Positions 9,071-19,429 of a DNA stretch of 64,000 nucleotides are shown here, piece after piece. The position numbers and the translations under genes were made by a program. Source of the DNA: Klenkia taihuensis (GTDB taxonomy: Bacteria > Actinomycetota > Actinomycetes > Mycobacteriales > Geodermatophilaceae). Location of the stretch: the NCBI RefSeq assembly GCF_900112525.1, contig NZ_FOMD01000001.1, positions 744,001 to 808,000 on the forward strand. Reading direction: 5' to 3'. The notes below the pieces were generated by a model. The model did no database searches. It was not told the origin of the DNA and worked only from the letters and a program-made list of their open reading frames with translations. Position 1 is the stretch's first letter. Each line of letters starts with the position of its first letter.

Positions 9071-9120
9071 GTTGCAGACCTCAACCAATTGCGTGAAGAT
9101 GGTTGAGGTCTACAAGCAAC
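9071..9120. promoter_or_regulatory. Large palindromic operator before MarR-MFS
   Basis: A perfect 11-bp inverted repeat, GACCTCAACCA at 9077-9087 and TGGTTGAGGTC at 9100-9110, around a 12-base AT-richer spacer. Outer GTTGC/GCAAC arms lie at 9071-9075 and 9116-9120. Each half contains GTTG...CAAC, the shape of a MarR site, so this could be two dimer sites. It ends 14 bases before the regulator start and is well placed for autorepression. Confidence 0.8.
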
Positions 9121-9134
9121 GTCGGAGGTGCAGC

Positions 9135-9605
9135 GTGCACGTCGCACAGGACACGGCCGACCGGCTGACCGCCGGTCTGGGTCAGCTCATCCGCGCCGGT
9201 CGCCAGCTCTCGCACCGCGCCGCCCACGAGCTCTACGGCGACCTCCCCGGTTTCGGCTGGGCGCTGCTGGTCCCGCTGGAGCGCGACGGCGAGCAGCGGT
9301 GCAGTGCGCTGGCCGCCGCCGTCGGCGTGGACGGCTCCGTCGTCAGCCGGCAGGTCGCCGTCCTCGAGCGCTCCGGCTTCGTCGTCCGCCGGCCCGACCC
9401 GCTCGACGGCCGGGCCAGCCTGATCGGCCTCAGCGAGGCCGGCGCCGCCGCGCTCGAGCGCACCCGCGAGGTGCGCGGGGAGTGGGCGGCCGCCGCGCTG
9501 TCGGACTGGACCGACGAGGAGGCCGCCACCCTCTGCCGCCTGCTCGAGCGGCTGACCGCCGACCTCGGCGTCGGCCGCGCACCCCGGCCCGAGGCCGCGG
9601 CGTGA
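9135..9605 (+). CDS. MarR-family repressor of the adjacent efflux pump
   Basis: The 156-residue winged-helix regulator has the recognition region at ALAAAVGVDGSVVSRQ and a wing at DPLDGRASLI. GTG 9135 follows a CGGAGG site at 9123-9128; the 21 upstream in-frame codons lie in the operator palindrome. Gene order (repressor, then DHA2 efflux pump) and the palindrome point to a drug-responsive autoregulated unit, as in emrR-type systems. The inducing compound cannot be read from the sequence. Confidence 0.9.
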   Translation: MHVAQDTADRLTAGLGQLIRAGRQLSHRAAHELYGDLPGFGWALLVPLERDGEQRCSALAAAVGVDGSVVSRQVAVLERSGFVVRRPDPLDGRASLIGLSEAGAAALERTREVRGEWAAAALSDWTDEEAATLCRLLERLTADLGVGRAPRPEAAA

Positions 9606-9652
9606 GCACCGCCGCCCCCACCACCCACCACGAGAACGCAGGAGCAGCACGC

Positions 9653-11425
9653 ATGGCGAGCACCACCACCGCCGACCGCGCGACCGCGCGCCCGGCCGAG
9701 GAGTCCCCGGCCGAGCAGCAGGGCCGGATGAGCCACCGGCAGATCCTCGAGGCCCTGTCCGGGCTGATGCTGGCGCTGTTCGTCGCCATGCTGTCCTCGA
9801 CGGTCGTCTCCAACGCGCTGCCCACGATCATCACCGACCTGCGCGGCTCGCAGAGCCAGTACACCTGGGTGGTCACCGCCACCCTGCTGGCCAGCACGGC
9901 CTCGACCCCGATCTGGGGCAAGCTGTCGGACCTGATGAGCAAGAAGCTGCTCATCCAGATCGCGATCGTGGTCTTCGTGACCGGCTCGGTGCTGGCCGGG
10001 CTGGCGCAGTCGGTGCCGACGCTCATCGGCTGGCGCGTGCTGCAGGGCCTGGGCCTGGGTGGTCTGCAGGCCCTGGTGCAGATCGCCATGGCCGCGATGA
10101 TCAGCCCCCGCGAGCGTGGCCGGTACTCCGGCCTGCTGGGCGGCGTGATGGCCGTGGCCACCGTCGCCGGGCCGCTCATCGGTGGCCTGCTGGTCGACAC
10201 CAGCTGGCTGGGCTGGCGGTGGTGCTTCTTCGTCGGCGTCCCGGTCGCCGTCGTCGCCCTCGTGCTGCTGCAGCGCACGCTGCACCTGCCCACCGTCAAG
10301 CGGACCGTGCACATCGACTACCTGGGCGCGGCCTTCCTCACCGCCGGCGTCTCCCTGCTGCTGATCTGGGTGACCCTGGCCGGCGACAGCTTCGCCTGGC
10401 TGTCCCTGGAGACCGCGCTGATGGTCGGTGGCGGCCTGCTCGCCGTCGTCGCCTTCGTGGTCACCGAGACCCGCGCCAAGGAGCCCATCGTCCCGCTGCG
10501 GCTGTTCCGCGAGCGCACCACGACGCTGGCGATCGTCGCCTCGGTCGCCGTCGGCGTCGCGCTGTTCGGCTCGACGGTCTTCCTCGGCCAGTACCTGCAG
10601 ATCTCGCGCGGCTACTCACCGACCGCCGCCGGTCTGCTGACCATCCCGATGGTCGGCGGGCTGCTGGTCTCCTCCACCGTGTCGGGCATCCTGATCTCCC
10701 GGTACGGCAAGTGGAAGGCCTACCTGGTCGCCGGGTCCGTGCTGGTCGCCGCCGGCTTCGGGCTGCTGTCCACGATCGACCACACCACGAACATGGTGCT
10801 GCTCGGCGTCTTCCTCGCCGTCCTGGGCCTGGGCATCGGCATGACGATGCAGAACCTGGTGCTCGCGGTGCAGAACACGGTGGCCGCCACCGACCTGGGT
10901 GCGGCCAGCTCCGCGGTCGCGTTCTTCCGCAGCCTCGGCGGCACCATCGGCGTCTCGGTGCTCGGTGCGGTGCTCAGCGCCCGGGTCAGCTCGCTGATCA
11001 CCGCGGGGCTGCCCGCCGGTGCCGCGGCGCAGTCCGGCGGCGGCGACGTCGGCCTGGCGAACCTGGCAGACGCCCCTGCCCCGGTGCAGGACCTCATCCG
11101 GGTGTCCTACGGCGACGCGACCGGCCGGATCTTCCTGGTCGCCGCGGTCCTGTCGGTGATCACCGTGGTGTCGGTGCTGTTCATCAGGGAGGTCGCGCTG
11201 CGCACCGAGAGCGGTGACGAGCGGGCCCGGGCCGAGCGCTCCGGCGCCCCGGTCGCCGCCCCGGTGCCCTCGGACAGCACCGCTGCGGTGGACCAGCAGC
11301 TGGCCGGCCGGCACGCCGTCGGCGGGGTCGACGCCCCCGAGCACCCGGTCCGGGTGACCGTCCTCCTCGAGGAGGAGGACCACGGCCGCCACGGGGCCCA
11401 CGAGCCGGTGGCCGCCCGCCGCTGA
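9653..11425 (+). CDS. MFS drug:H+ antiporter, DHA2 (EmrB/QacA) type
   Basis: The 590-residue protein has about 14 predicted helices, the size and number of the DHA2 family. Motif C-like GVMAVATVAGPLIGG and motif A-like GKLSDLMSKK are visible. The cytosolic C-terminal tail of about 80 residues is Glu/Arg-rich and unusual in length. It should export hydrophobic or cationic compounds using the proton gradient. ATG 9653 has an AGGAG site at 9640-9644; an alternative GTG at 9602 overlaps the MarR stop and would add 17 residues. A very strong terminator follows the gene. Confidence 0.9.
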   Translation: MASTTTADRATARPAEESPAEQQGRMSHRQILEALSGLMLALFVAMLSSTVVSNALPTIITDLRGSQSQYTWVVTATLLASTASTPIWGKLSDLMSKKLLIQIAIVVFVTGSVLAGLAQSVPTLIGWRVLQGLGLGGLQALVQIAMAAMISPRERGRYSGLLGGVMAVATVAGPLIGGLLVDTSWLGWRWCFFVGVPVAVVALVLLQRTLHLPTVKRTVHIDYLGAAFLTAGVSLLLIWVTLAGDSFAWLSLETALMVGGGLLAVVAFVVTETRAKEPIVPLRLFRERTTTLAIVASVAVGVALFGSTVFLGQYLQISRGYSPTAAGLLTIPMVGGLLVSSTVSGILISRYGKWKAYLVAGSVLVAAGFGLLSTIDHTTNMVLLGVFLAVLGLGIGMTMQNLVLAVQNTVAATDLGAASSAVAFFRSLGGTIGVSVLGAVLSARVSSLITAGLPAGAAAQSGGGDVGLANLADAPAPVQDLIRVSYGDATGRIFLVAAVLSVITVVSVLFIREVALRTESGDERARAERSGAPVAAPVPSDSTAAVDQQLAGRHAVGGVDAPEHPVRVTVLLEEEDHGRHGAHEPVAARR

Positions 11426-11436
11426 CCCGCCCCCGC

Positions 11437-11476
11437 GCAGCAGGGCCCGCCCCCACCCGGGGGCGGGCCCTGCTGC
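11437..11476. terminator. Bidirectional terminator
   Basis: A perfect 18-bp stem (11437-11454 with 11459-11476) and a four-base loop, between the converging MFS gene and the small protein gene ending at 11478. Confidence 0.9.
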
Positions 11477-11477
11477 G

Positions 11478-11783
11478 TCAGGAGCTGCCGGAGCTGGCGT
11501 CGCTGCCCGACCCGGAGGACGACGTCACGCCCGACCCGGTGCTGAGCGGGTCCTCCGAGCTCGTGGTGCCGGTGGTCGTGGAGTCGGTGCTGGTCGCGGC
11601 GGTCGTCCCCGTGCCGGTCGACTCCGTGCCGGTCGACTCCGGGGTCGTGGTCGTCCCGGTGTCGGCCAGGGCGATCGTGGCGGCACCGGTGCCGGCCATG
11701 ACCGCGGCGGCGACGCCGGCGGTGACGAGCCGCAGGCGCAGGGTGCCGCGGCGACGTGCTCCGAACGGGGTCTCGGGCTCCAT
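11478..11783 (-). CDS. Small Ser/Thr-rich exported or anchored protein
   Basis: The 101-residue protein has a short basic N-terminus (MEPETPFGARRRG), one hydrophobic segment (LVTAGVAAAVMAGTGAATIALA) and then about 60 residues that are almost entirely Ser, Thr, Gly and acidic. The hydrophobic segment may be a signal peptide or a membrane anchor; no lipobox cysteine is present. The low-complexity tail resembles a flexible cell-surface spacer. No family is recognised. The stop abuts the terminator shared with the efflux gene. Confidence 0.65.
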   Translation of the reverse strand: MEPETPFGARRRGTLRLRLVTAGVAAAVMAGTGAATIALADTGTTTTPESTGTESTGTGTTAATSTDSTTTGTTSSEDPLSTGSGVTSSSGSGSDASSGSS

Positions 11784-11841
11784 GCGGACGACGGTGACCG
11801 CCCGACCCGTGCCCCGCCTATGCGCCGGCTGGGGAACGCAG

Positions 11842-11875
11842 CAGGGCCCCCTCCCGATCGCGGGAGGGGGCCCTG
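11842..11875 (-). terminator. Terminator downstream of osmC
   Basis: A perfect 14-bp stem, 11842-11855 with 11862-11875, and a six-base loop, 17 bases beyond the osmC stop on the minus strand. Confidence 0.85.
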
Positions 11876-11892
11876 TGGTGGTGCGGGGTGCG

Positions 11893-12336
11893 TCAGGACA
11901 CGAGCGCGGCGTCCAGCGTGATGTCGACGCCGGTCAGGGCCTTGCTCACCGGGCAGCCGGCCTTGGCGTCCTCGGCGGCCTGCTTGAAGCCGGCCTCGTC
12001 CAGCCCGCTGACCTCGCCGCGGACGGTCAGCTTGATGCCGGTCAGCTTGAAGCCGCCGTTGGCGGAGTCCGGGCCGAGCGAGACGTCCGCGGAGACCTCG
12101 AGGCTCTCGGGGGTGCCGCCGGCCTGGGCGATCAGGGCGGAGAACTGCATCGCGTAGCAGGCTGAGTGGGCCGCGGCGATGAGCTCCTCGGGGGAGGTGG
12201 TGCCGCCGGCCTCGTCGGCCGCGCGCTTGGGGAAGGACACGTCGTAGGTGCCGACCTTCGAGCTGGACAGCTCGACCTGGCCGGAGCCCTCCTCGAGGGT
12301 GCCGTTCCAGGCGGTGCGTGCGGTGCGAGTGGGCAT
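11893..12336 (-). CDS. osmC: OsmC-family peroxiredoxin
   Basis: The 147-residue thiol peroxidase of the OsmC/Ohr superfamily reduces organic hydroperoxides. The two catalytic cysteines are C60 (in AAAHSACYAM) and C128 (in AGCPVSK). TSPEELIAAAHSACY fits the OsmC branch better than Ohr. ATG 12336 gives the usual family length; the 40-residue upstream extension is noncoding. It lies 61 bases downstream of ohrR on the same strand, so the regulator and its probable target enzyme form one unit. Confidence 0.92.
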   Translation of the reverse strand: MPTRTARTAWNGTLEEGSGQVELSSSKVGTYDVSFPKRAADEAGGTTSPEELIAAAHSACYAMQFSALIAQAGGTPESLEVSADVSLGPDSANGGFKLTGIKLTVRGEVSGLDEAGFKQAAEDAKAGCPVSKALTGVDITLDAALVS

Positions 12337-12397
12337 GTGTGCTCCTTCGTCGTCAGGCCGCCGTGTCTCGACGGGCCGTTCGATCGCGCACAACCGA

Positions 12398-12859
12398 TCA
12401 GTTCGGTGAACTGTTCCCGTCCGAGGAGACCCGGTCCGTGAGGGTCCGGAGCTCACCCTTCAGGTGGTCGAACTCGGCGATCGTCATGCCCAGTGCCCCG
12501 ATCATGTCGCGCGACACCTCGAATGCCTGCGACTCCAGCTCGCGGCCGGCCGCGGTGAGCTGGATGGACACCGAGCGCTCGTCGTCGACCCGGCGGTGGC
12601 GGGTGACCAGACCGGCCGCGGTGAGGCGCTTGAGCAGGGGGGACAGCGTCCCGGAGTCCAGGGCGAGCCGGCTGCCGAGCTGGCCGACGGTCTGGCCGTC
12701 CTCCTCCCACAGCAGCATCATGACCAGGTACTGGGGATAGGTGAGACCCATCTTGTCCAGCATGGGGCGGTAGCGGGCGGTGACCGCACGCGAGGCCGCG
12801 TACAGGGCGAAGCACAGCTGGTCGTCCAGCTCGACGCTGGGCTGTGGGGTGTCCGGCAT
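12398..12859 (-). CDS. ohrR: Organic-hydroperoxide-sensing repressor OhrR (MarR family)
   Basis: The 153-residue protein closely follows the OhrR pattern: [15 protein letters not shown] with the peroxide-sensing cysteine at C16, then [27 protein letters not shown] and DERSVSI. In OhrR proteins oxidation of this cysteine releases DNA and induces the peroxidase. It is transcribed away from clpB and toward osmC. The 137-base space before clpB holds the clpB control region. I could not identify an OhrR operator with confidence. Confidence 0.93.
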   Translation of the reverse strand: MPDTPQPSVELDDQLCFALYAASRAVTARYRPMLDKMGLTYPQYLVMMLLWEEDGQTVGQLGSRLALDSGTLSPLLKRLTAAGLVTRHRRVDDERSVSIQLTAAGRELESQAFEVSRDMIGALGMTIAEFDHLKGELRTLTDRVSSDGNSSPN

Positions 12860-12921
12860 CCCACAAGCTTAGGGGGCGCAATGCAACCTCGGGATCCGGG
12901 CGGTCTCGTTGCGCTGTTCGG

Positions 12922-12942
12922 GTTGAGCGGAACAGACTCAAC
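12922..12942 (+). promoter_or_regulatory. HAIR operator of clpB (HspR site)
   Basis: GTTGAGC, seven bases, then ACTCAAC. The match to CTTGAGT-N7-ACTCAAG is 5/7 and 6/7. The operator covers the -35 of the predicted stress promoter. Confidence 0.8.
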
Positions 12943-12954
12943 TCTGCGATCGTT
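12929..12954 (+). promoter_or_regulatory. SigR/SigH-like promoter of clpB
   Basis: GGAAC at 12929-12933 and GTT at 12952-12954, 18 bases apart, 42 bases before the clpB start. The spacing is the same as at dnaK. Confidence 0.65.
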
Positions 12955-12996
12955 GACGGCGGAGACACCCCACGACGGAAGGACCCCACCCCGACC

Positions 12997-15630
<2,634 letters not shown>

Positions 15631-15644
15631 CCTGCGGCCCGACC

Positions 15645-15682
15645 GACGGCGCCTCCCGACCACCCGGTCGGTGGGCGCCGTC
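15645..15682 (+). terminator. Terminator of clpB
   Basis: Nine-bp outer stem (15645-15653 with 15674-15682) and an inner five-bp stem around CACCCG. Confidence 0.8.
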
Positions 15683-15761
15683 GCGTTCCGGGTCGCCGGA
15701 GTCCGGGGGAGCCGTCATGATCTTCCCGCCCGGGTGCGCCGGGCCCGATGGAGGAGGACGC

Positions 15762-16457
15762 ATGACGTCAGGACAGGGGAACCCCGGCGACTGGGGCCAG
15801 CCCGGACAGGGTCAGCCCCCGCAGGGCCAGCCGTACGGCCAGCAGCCCGGTTACCAGCAGGGCCAGCCCGGCTACGGCCAGCAGCCCGGCTACCAGCAGG
15901 GCTACGGCCAGCAGGGGTACGGCCAGCAGGGGTACGGCCAGCAGCCCGGCGGCTACCCCGCCGCGCCGAACGCCGGCTGGGGTCCCCAGGGCCCTGCTGG
16001 CCCGGCGCCCGCCCGGCCCGCGACGGTCACCAACGGCATCTACGCCTTCGTCGCCGCCACCGTCCTCGGGCTCATCGGGTCGATCGTGACCTTCCTGAAC
16101 CTGCAGACGATCCTCGACAACGCCTACCGCGACGCCGGCATCGACCCCGACTCGGTCGACGCCTCGCTGTCGGGCGTGGGCAACGGCGCCGCCACGGCCG
16201 GCGCGGTCATCGGGCTGATCTTCTTCGCCGCCTACTGCGCGGTCATCTGGTTCGCCTACCAGGGCAAGAACTGGGCGCGCATCGTGCTGTTCGTGCTCGG
16301 TGGCCTGAGCCTGCTGTCGGTGTTCAACATCGCCGGCACCGGCGTCGCGCTGATCACGATCCTGAGCATCCTGCAGCTGGTCCTCATCGCCGCGGGCATC
16401 TTCTTCCTGGCCCAGAAGGCGTCCAGCCAGTGGTACGCCGCCATGAAGGGTCGCTGA
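15762..16457 (+). CDS. Gln/Gly/Tyr-repeat membrane protein (tandem paralogue 1)
   Basis: Of its 231 residues, about 70 at the N-terminus are tandem GYGQQPGYQQG-like repeats. Four hydrophobic helices fill the rest: NGIYAFVAATVLGLIGSIV, the GAVIGLIFFAAYCAVIW region, WARIVLFVLGGLSLL and ISILQLVLIAAGIFFL. The repeat part is probably a disordered cytoplasmic tail. ATG 15762 has a GGAGGA site. It shares layout and motifs (WARIVL.VLGGL, a conserved acidic loop after helix 1) with the gene at 17028, so they are paralogues separated by one small gene. Function unknown. Confidence 0.85.
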   Translation: MTSGQGNPGDWGQPGQGQPPQGQPYGQQPGYQQGQPGYGQQPGYQQGYGQQGYGQQGYGQQPGGYPAAPNAGWGPQGPAGPAPARPATVTNGIYAFVAATVLGLIGSIVTFLNLQTILDNAYRDAGIDPDSVDASLSGVGNGAATAGAVIGLIFFAAYCAVIWFAYQGKNWARIVLFVLGGLSLLSVFNIAGTGVALITILSILQLVLIAAGIFFLAQKASSQWYAAMKGR

Positions 16458-16470
16458 CCACCAGCTGACC

Positions 16471-16505
16471 GGGGCCGCCGTCCACAGCCTGTGGACGACG
16501 GCCCC
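16471..16505 (+). terminator. Terminator of the 15762 gene
   Basis: A 15-bp stem (16471-16485 with 16491-16505) with one G-T wobble and a five-base loop. Confidence 0.8.
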
Positions 16506-16570
16506 GTGCCGTCTCCCCGTCGGCCACCCTCGTCGCACCCGGGCACGCCGGGGACGAGGGAGGGACGACG

Positions 16571-16978
16571 GTGGAGCGGACGACGACGGCGCGGACGGCG
16601 GCAGGATCCGGGGGCGGCGCGGGGGACCACGGGCCGCGGTGGCCGGTGCGGCTGCGGCACCTGCAGAGCACCCGCTGGGTGGTGCGGCTGCTGACCGTGC
16701 AGGTCGCGCTGCTGTGCGTCCGGGTGCTGGCGGGCCTGCTGGTCCTCGACCCGGTGTCGGTGCTGCCACCGCTCCTGCAGGTCCTGCTGGTGGGCTGGCT
16801 GCGGCACGCCTTCGTCCGCCAGCACCGGTGGGCCTGGGCCGGCCTGGTGGCCCTCACCGTGCTCGACGCCGGCCTGCTCCTGGTGTCCGGCCCGGTCTGG
16901 GCCGTCGCCGGCCACGCCGTCCTGCTCGGGCTGCTGCTGCACCCCGACGCCCGCGAGTGGGTCCGGCCCGGACCGTGA
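16571..16978 (+). CDS. Small hypothetical membrane protein
   Basis: The 135-residue protein has a Thr/Ala/Gly-rich N-terminus of 25 residues, then three to four hydrophobic segments (VVRLLTVQVALLCVRVLAGLLVL, VLPPLLQVLLVGWL, WAWAGLVALTVLDAGLLLV, AVAGHAVLLGLLL). GTG 16571 follows GAGGGACGACG. No family is recognised. It lies between two related repeat-tailed membrane genes and ends 49 bases before the second, so it may be co-transcribed with it. Confidence 0.75.
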   Translation: MERTTTARTAAGSGGGAGDHGPRWPVRLRHLQSTRWVVRLLTVQVALLCVRVLAGLLVLDPVSVLPPLLQVLLVGWLRHAFVRQHRWAWAGLVALTVLDAGLLLVSGPVWAVAGHAVLLGLLLHPDAREWVRPGP

Positions 16979-17027
16979 TCTGCTGGGCCCGCCCGGCCCG
17001 ACCACCGAGCACGACGAGGAGACCGCG

Positions 17028-17666
17028 ATGACCGGCTACGGCCCGCCTCCCGGCTACGGCCCGCCTCCCGGCTACGGACCGCCGCCCGGCTACGGCTCGC
17101 CCCCGGCCTACGGACCGCCTCCGGCCTACGGACCGCCCCCGGGCCACCCCTACGGACCGCCGCGGCCGGTCCCGCCGCCGATGGCGCGGCCGACCGTCGT
17201 CACCGCCGGCGTGCTCGCCTTCGCGGTCAGCGCGCTGGTCGGTCTCGTCAGCGCGGTCGTGGTGCTCACCAACCGCGACGCCTACGTCGAGCAGGCGCTC
17301 CGCGAGGTGGGCCTGAGCAGCAGCGACATCGAGTCGGGCTTCGGCAGCGCGTTCATCGGCGGCGTCAGCACCGCGGCCACCACGGCGGCGGCGGTCACCA
17401 CCCTGCTCGGCGTCGCGCTGTACGCCACCATGTCCGCCTTCGCGTGGCAGGGCCACCACTGGGCCCGCATCGTGCTGTGGGTGCTCGGCGGGCTTGGCCT
17501 GTTCGGGCTGATCGGCGCCCTGCAGGCACCGCTGGCCGTGATCACCGTGCTCGGTGTCGTGCAGGTGCTCCTGCTCGGCGCGGGGGCGGTGCTGCTGGCA
17601 CTGGGCCCGGCGAACACCTGGTACCGGGTGCGCGGGCTGCGGCGCGCGGCGGACCTGCCCGACTGA
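17028..17666 (+). CDS. Pro/Gly/Tyr-repeat membrane protein (tandem paralogue 2)
   Basis: The 212-residue protein has six to seven GYGPPP-type repeats in residues 3-45, encoded by near-perfect 18-bp direct repeats. Four helices follow, with the WARIVLWVLGGLGLF segment shared with the 15762 gene. ATG 17028 has a GAGGAGA site. Differences in the repeat unit (QQ versus PP) suggest the tails evolve quickly while the membrane core is conserved. It converges on the 17670 gene with only three bases between stops. Function unknown. Confidence 0.85.
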   Translation: MTGYGPPPGYGPPPGYGPPPGYGSPPAYGPPPAYGPPPGHPYGPPRPVPPPMARPTVVTAGVLAFAVSALVGLVSAVVVLTNRDAYVEQALREVGLSSSDIESGFGSAFIGGVSTAATTAAAVTTLLGVALYATMSAFAWQGHHWARIVLWVLGGLGLFGLIGALQAPLAVITVLGVVQVLLLGAGAVLLALGPANTWYRVRGLRRAADLPD

Positions 17667-17669
17667 CCC

Positions 17670-18104
17670 TCAGCCTGCCCGCGCGGGCAGCCACTCCCGG
17701 GTGGTCCGGGCCAGCAGGCTGGCCACCGCCGCCACGCAGAGCACCAGCACCAGCAGCGAGGAGATCGTCGTCCCGCCCGCGTCCAGCGAGGACAGCACGG
17801 TGCGCAGCGCGACGAACAGGCCGACCGCGACGCCGGTCCAACGTGCCCACGCGCGGCGGCGGAGCAGGAAGACCGCGGCCAGCCCGGCGAGCAGACCCAG
17901 GACCAGGTACAGCACCTGGCCCAGCACCAGGCTGCGGGTGACCGCGGCCCGGTCCAGGTCCGGCTGCGCGGCCAGGTACTGGTCGACCACGGTGTCCCGG
18001 CCGACCAGGGTCAGCACGGTGCTCGCGGTCAGCAGCACCGCGACGGCCAGCAGCGTCCCGGCGGCCACCCGCACCGACGGGGGAGGGGGAGGGGCAGCGG
18101 TCAC
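17670..18104 (-). CDS. Hypothetical four-helix membrane protein
   Basis: The 144-residue protein starts at GTG 18104 (VTAAPPPPPSVRVAAGT). Four helices are visible (AGTLLAVAVLLTASTVLTLV, VLGQVLYLVLGLLAGLAAVFL, TGVAVGLFVALRTVL, ISSLLVLVLCVAAVASLL) with an extracytoplasmic loop after the first (DTVVDQYLAAQPDLDRA). No family is recognised. It is divergent from the fasciclin lipoprotein at 18202 and shares the short control region between them. Confidence 0.75.
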   Translation of the reverse strand: MTAAPPPPPSVRVAAGTLLAVAVLLTASTVLTLVGRDTVVDQYLAAQPDLDRAAVTRSLVLGQVLYLVLGLLAGLAAVFLLRRRAWARWTGVAVGLFVALRTVLSSLDAGGTTISSLLVLVLCVAAVASLLARTTREWLPARAG

Positions 18105-18201
18105 CGGGCCACCCTGGCACGCCGCGCACCGCGTCCGGGCCCCGGATGCCCGACACTGGTCGGTGCCCGAGCAGGACCCCGCACCCGAGGAGACCCCGAC
18201 C

Positions 18202-18840
18202 ATGACCAGCACCCGCCCCGTGCGCGGCGCCCTGATCGCGGCCGCCGTCGCCCTCGTCGCCGGGCTGACCGGCTGCTCCTCCGACGACGGCGGGTCCGGC
18301 GCGGCCAGCACCGGCGCGACCGCCACCTCCGCGCCCTCGACCGCCCCGTCCACCGACCCGGTGGGCGCCGGCTGCTCGCAGCTGCCCGCCGACGCCCTGG
18401 CCACCCTGGCCACCCAGCCGGTCGGCACGGCGCTGGCCGGTGCGCCGCTGGTGAGCACGCTGGCCTCCGCGGTCGGCGCGGCGAACCTGACCGCCGCGCT
18501 GGACGCGCAGAGCGACATCACCGTCTTCGCCCCGGTCAACACCGCCTTCGACGCCGTCCCCGCCGACCAGCTGAACGGGCTGCTCGCCGACCTGCCCCGG
18601 CTGACGTCGGTGCTGCAGCACCACGTGGTCAGCGGCCGGCTGTCCCCCGACCAGGTGGTCGGGGACCACACCACGCTGCTCGGCGACACCATCACGGTCA
18701 CCGGCAGCGCCGACGCCCCGGTCGTTGCGGCGGACCAGACGCTGCTCGGCGCGGCCGACGCCACCGTGGTCTGCGGCAACGTGCAGACGGCGAACGCGAC
18801 CCTCTACCTCGTCGACCAGGTGCTCGCCCCGCAGGCCTGA
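18202..18840 (+). CDS. Fasciclin-domain lipoprotein
   Basis: The 212-residue protein has a signal peptide ending in a lipobox with C25 (AGLTGCSS), a Ser/Thr/Ala linker and one FAS1 domain from about residue 65. Typical FAS1 signatures are ITVFAPVNTAFDAVP and LQHHVVSGRLSPDQV. Such proteins (compare mycobacterial MPT70/MPT83) sit on the outer face of the membrane and are thought to mediate adhesion or cell-surface interactions. GAGGAGA precedes ATG 18202. pyrE follows 34 bases later with its own -10 box. Confidence 0.92.
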   Translation: MTSTRPVRGALIAAAVALVAGLTGCSSDDGGSGAASTGATATSAPSTAPSTDPVGAGCSQLPADALATLATQPVGTALAGAPLVSTLASAVGAANLTAALDAQSDITVFAPVNTAFDAVPADQLNGLLADLPRLTSVLQHHVVSGRLSPDQVVGDHTTLLGDTITVTGSADAPVVAADQTLLGAADATVVCGNVQTANATLYLVDQVLAPQA

Positions 18841-18861
18841 GCCGGGCACCGTCGACCTCAG

Positions 18862-18867
18862 TAGGGT
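18862..18867 (+). promoter_or_regulatory. -10 box of pyrE (leaderless)
   Basis: TAGGGT, seven bases before ATG 18875; no ribosome site is present between them. Confidence 0.6.
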
Positions 18868-18874
18868 CGGGTGC

Positions 18875-19429
18875 ATGACGGCGCCGACCTCCCACCCCGA
18901 CCGGACCCGGCTGCTGGAGCTGATCACCGACCTCGCCGTCGTGCACGGCAAGGTGACGCTCTCGTCGGGCCGCGAGGCCGACTGGTACATCGACCTGCGC
19001 CGGCTGACCCTGCACCACGAGGGCGCGCCGCTGGTCGGCCGGGTGATGCGGCAGCTGACCGCCGACCTGCGCTACGACGTCGTCGGCGGGCTCACCCTGG
19101 GTGCCGACCCGGTGGCCACCGCGATGCTGCACGCCGCCGGCGACGGCGAGGGCTTCCTGGACGCCTGCGTGGTGCGCAAGCAGGGCAAGGCGCACGGCCT
19201 GCAGCGCCGGATCGAGGGCCCGGACGTCGCCGGACGCGCCGTGCTGGTGGTCGAGGACGTCTCCACCACCGGCAGCAGCCCGCTGACCGCCGCCGAGGCG
19301 CTCACCGAGGCCGGCGCCGAGGTCATCGCGGTGGCGGTGATCGTCGACCGCGGAGCCCGGGCCGCCGTCGAGGCCGCCGGCTACGAGTACCGCGCCGCGT
19401 TCTCCCTCGAGGACCTCGGCCTCAGCTGA
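18875..19429 (+). CDS. pyrE: Orotate phosphoribosyltransferase
   Basis: The 184-residue enzyme makes OMP from orotate and PRPP in pyrimidine synthesis. The PRPP-binding motif is VLVVEDVSTTGSS (about residues 121-133), and the Lys/Arg pair in VVRKQGKAHG contacts pyrophosphate. The stop at 19427-19429 is immediately followed by the dedA-like stop on the other strand with no terminator between. Confidence 0.93.
   Translation: MTAPTSHPDRTRLLELITDLAVVHGKVTLSSGREADWYIDLRRLTLHHEGAPLVGRVMRQLTADLRYDVVGGLTLGADPVATAMLHAAGDGEGFLDACVVRKQGKAHGLQRRIEGPDVAGRAVLVVEDVSTTGSSPLTAAEALTEAGAEVIAVAVIVDRGARAAVEAAGYEYRAAFSLEDLGLS

Noticed and set aside
15830-15960. Short regular repeats suggesting a CRISPR array
   Set aside because: They are in-frame codon repeats for Gly/Tyr/Gln within a protein gene, with no spacers and no cas genes.
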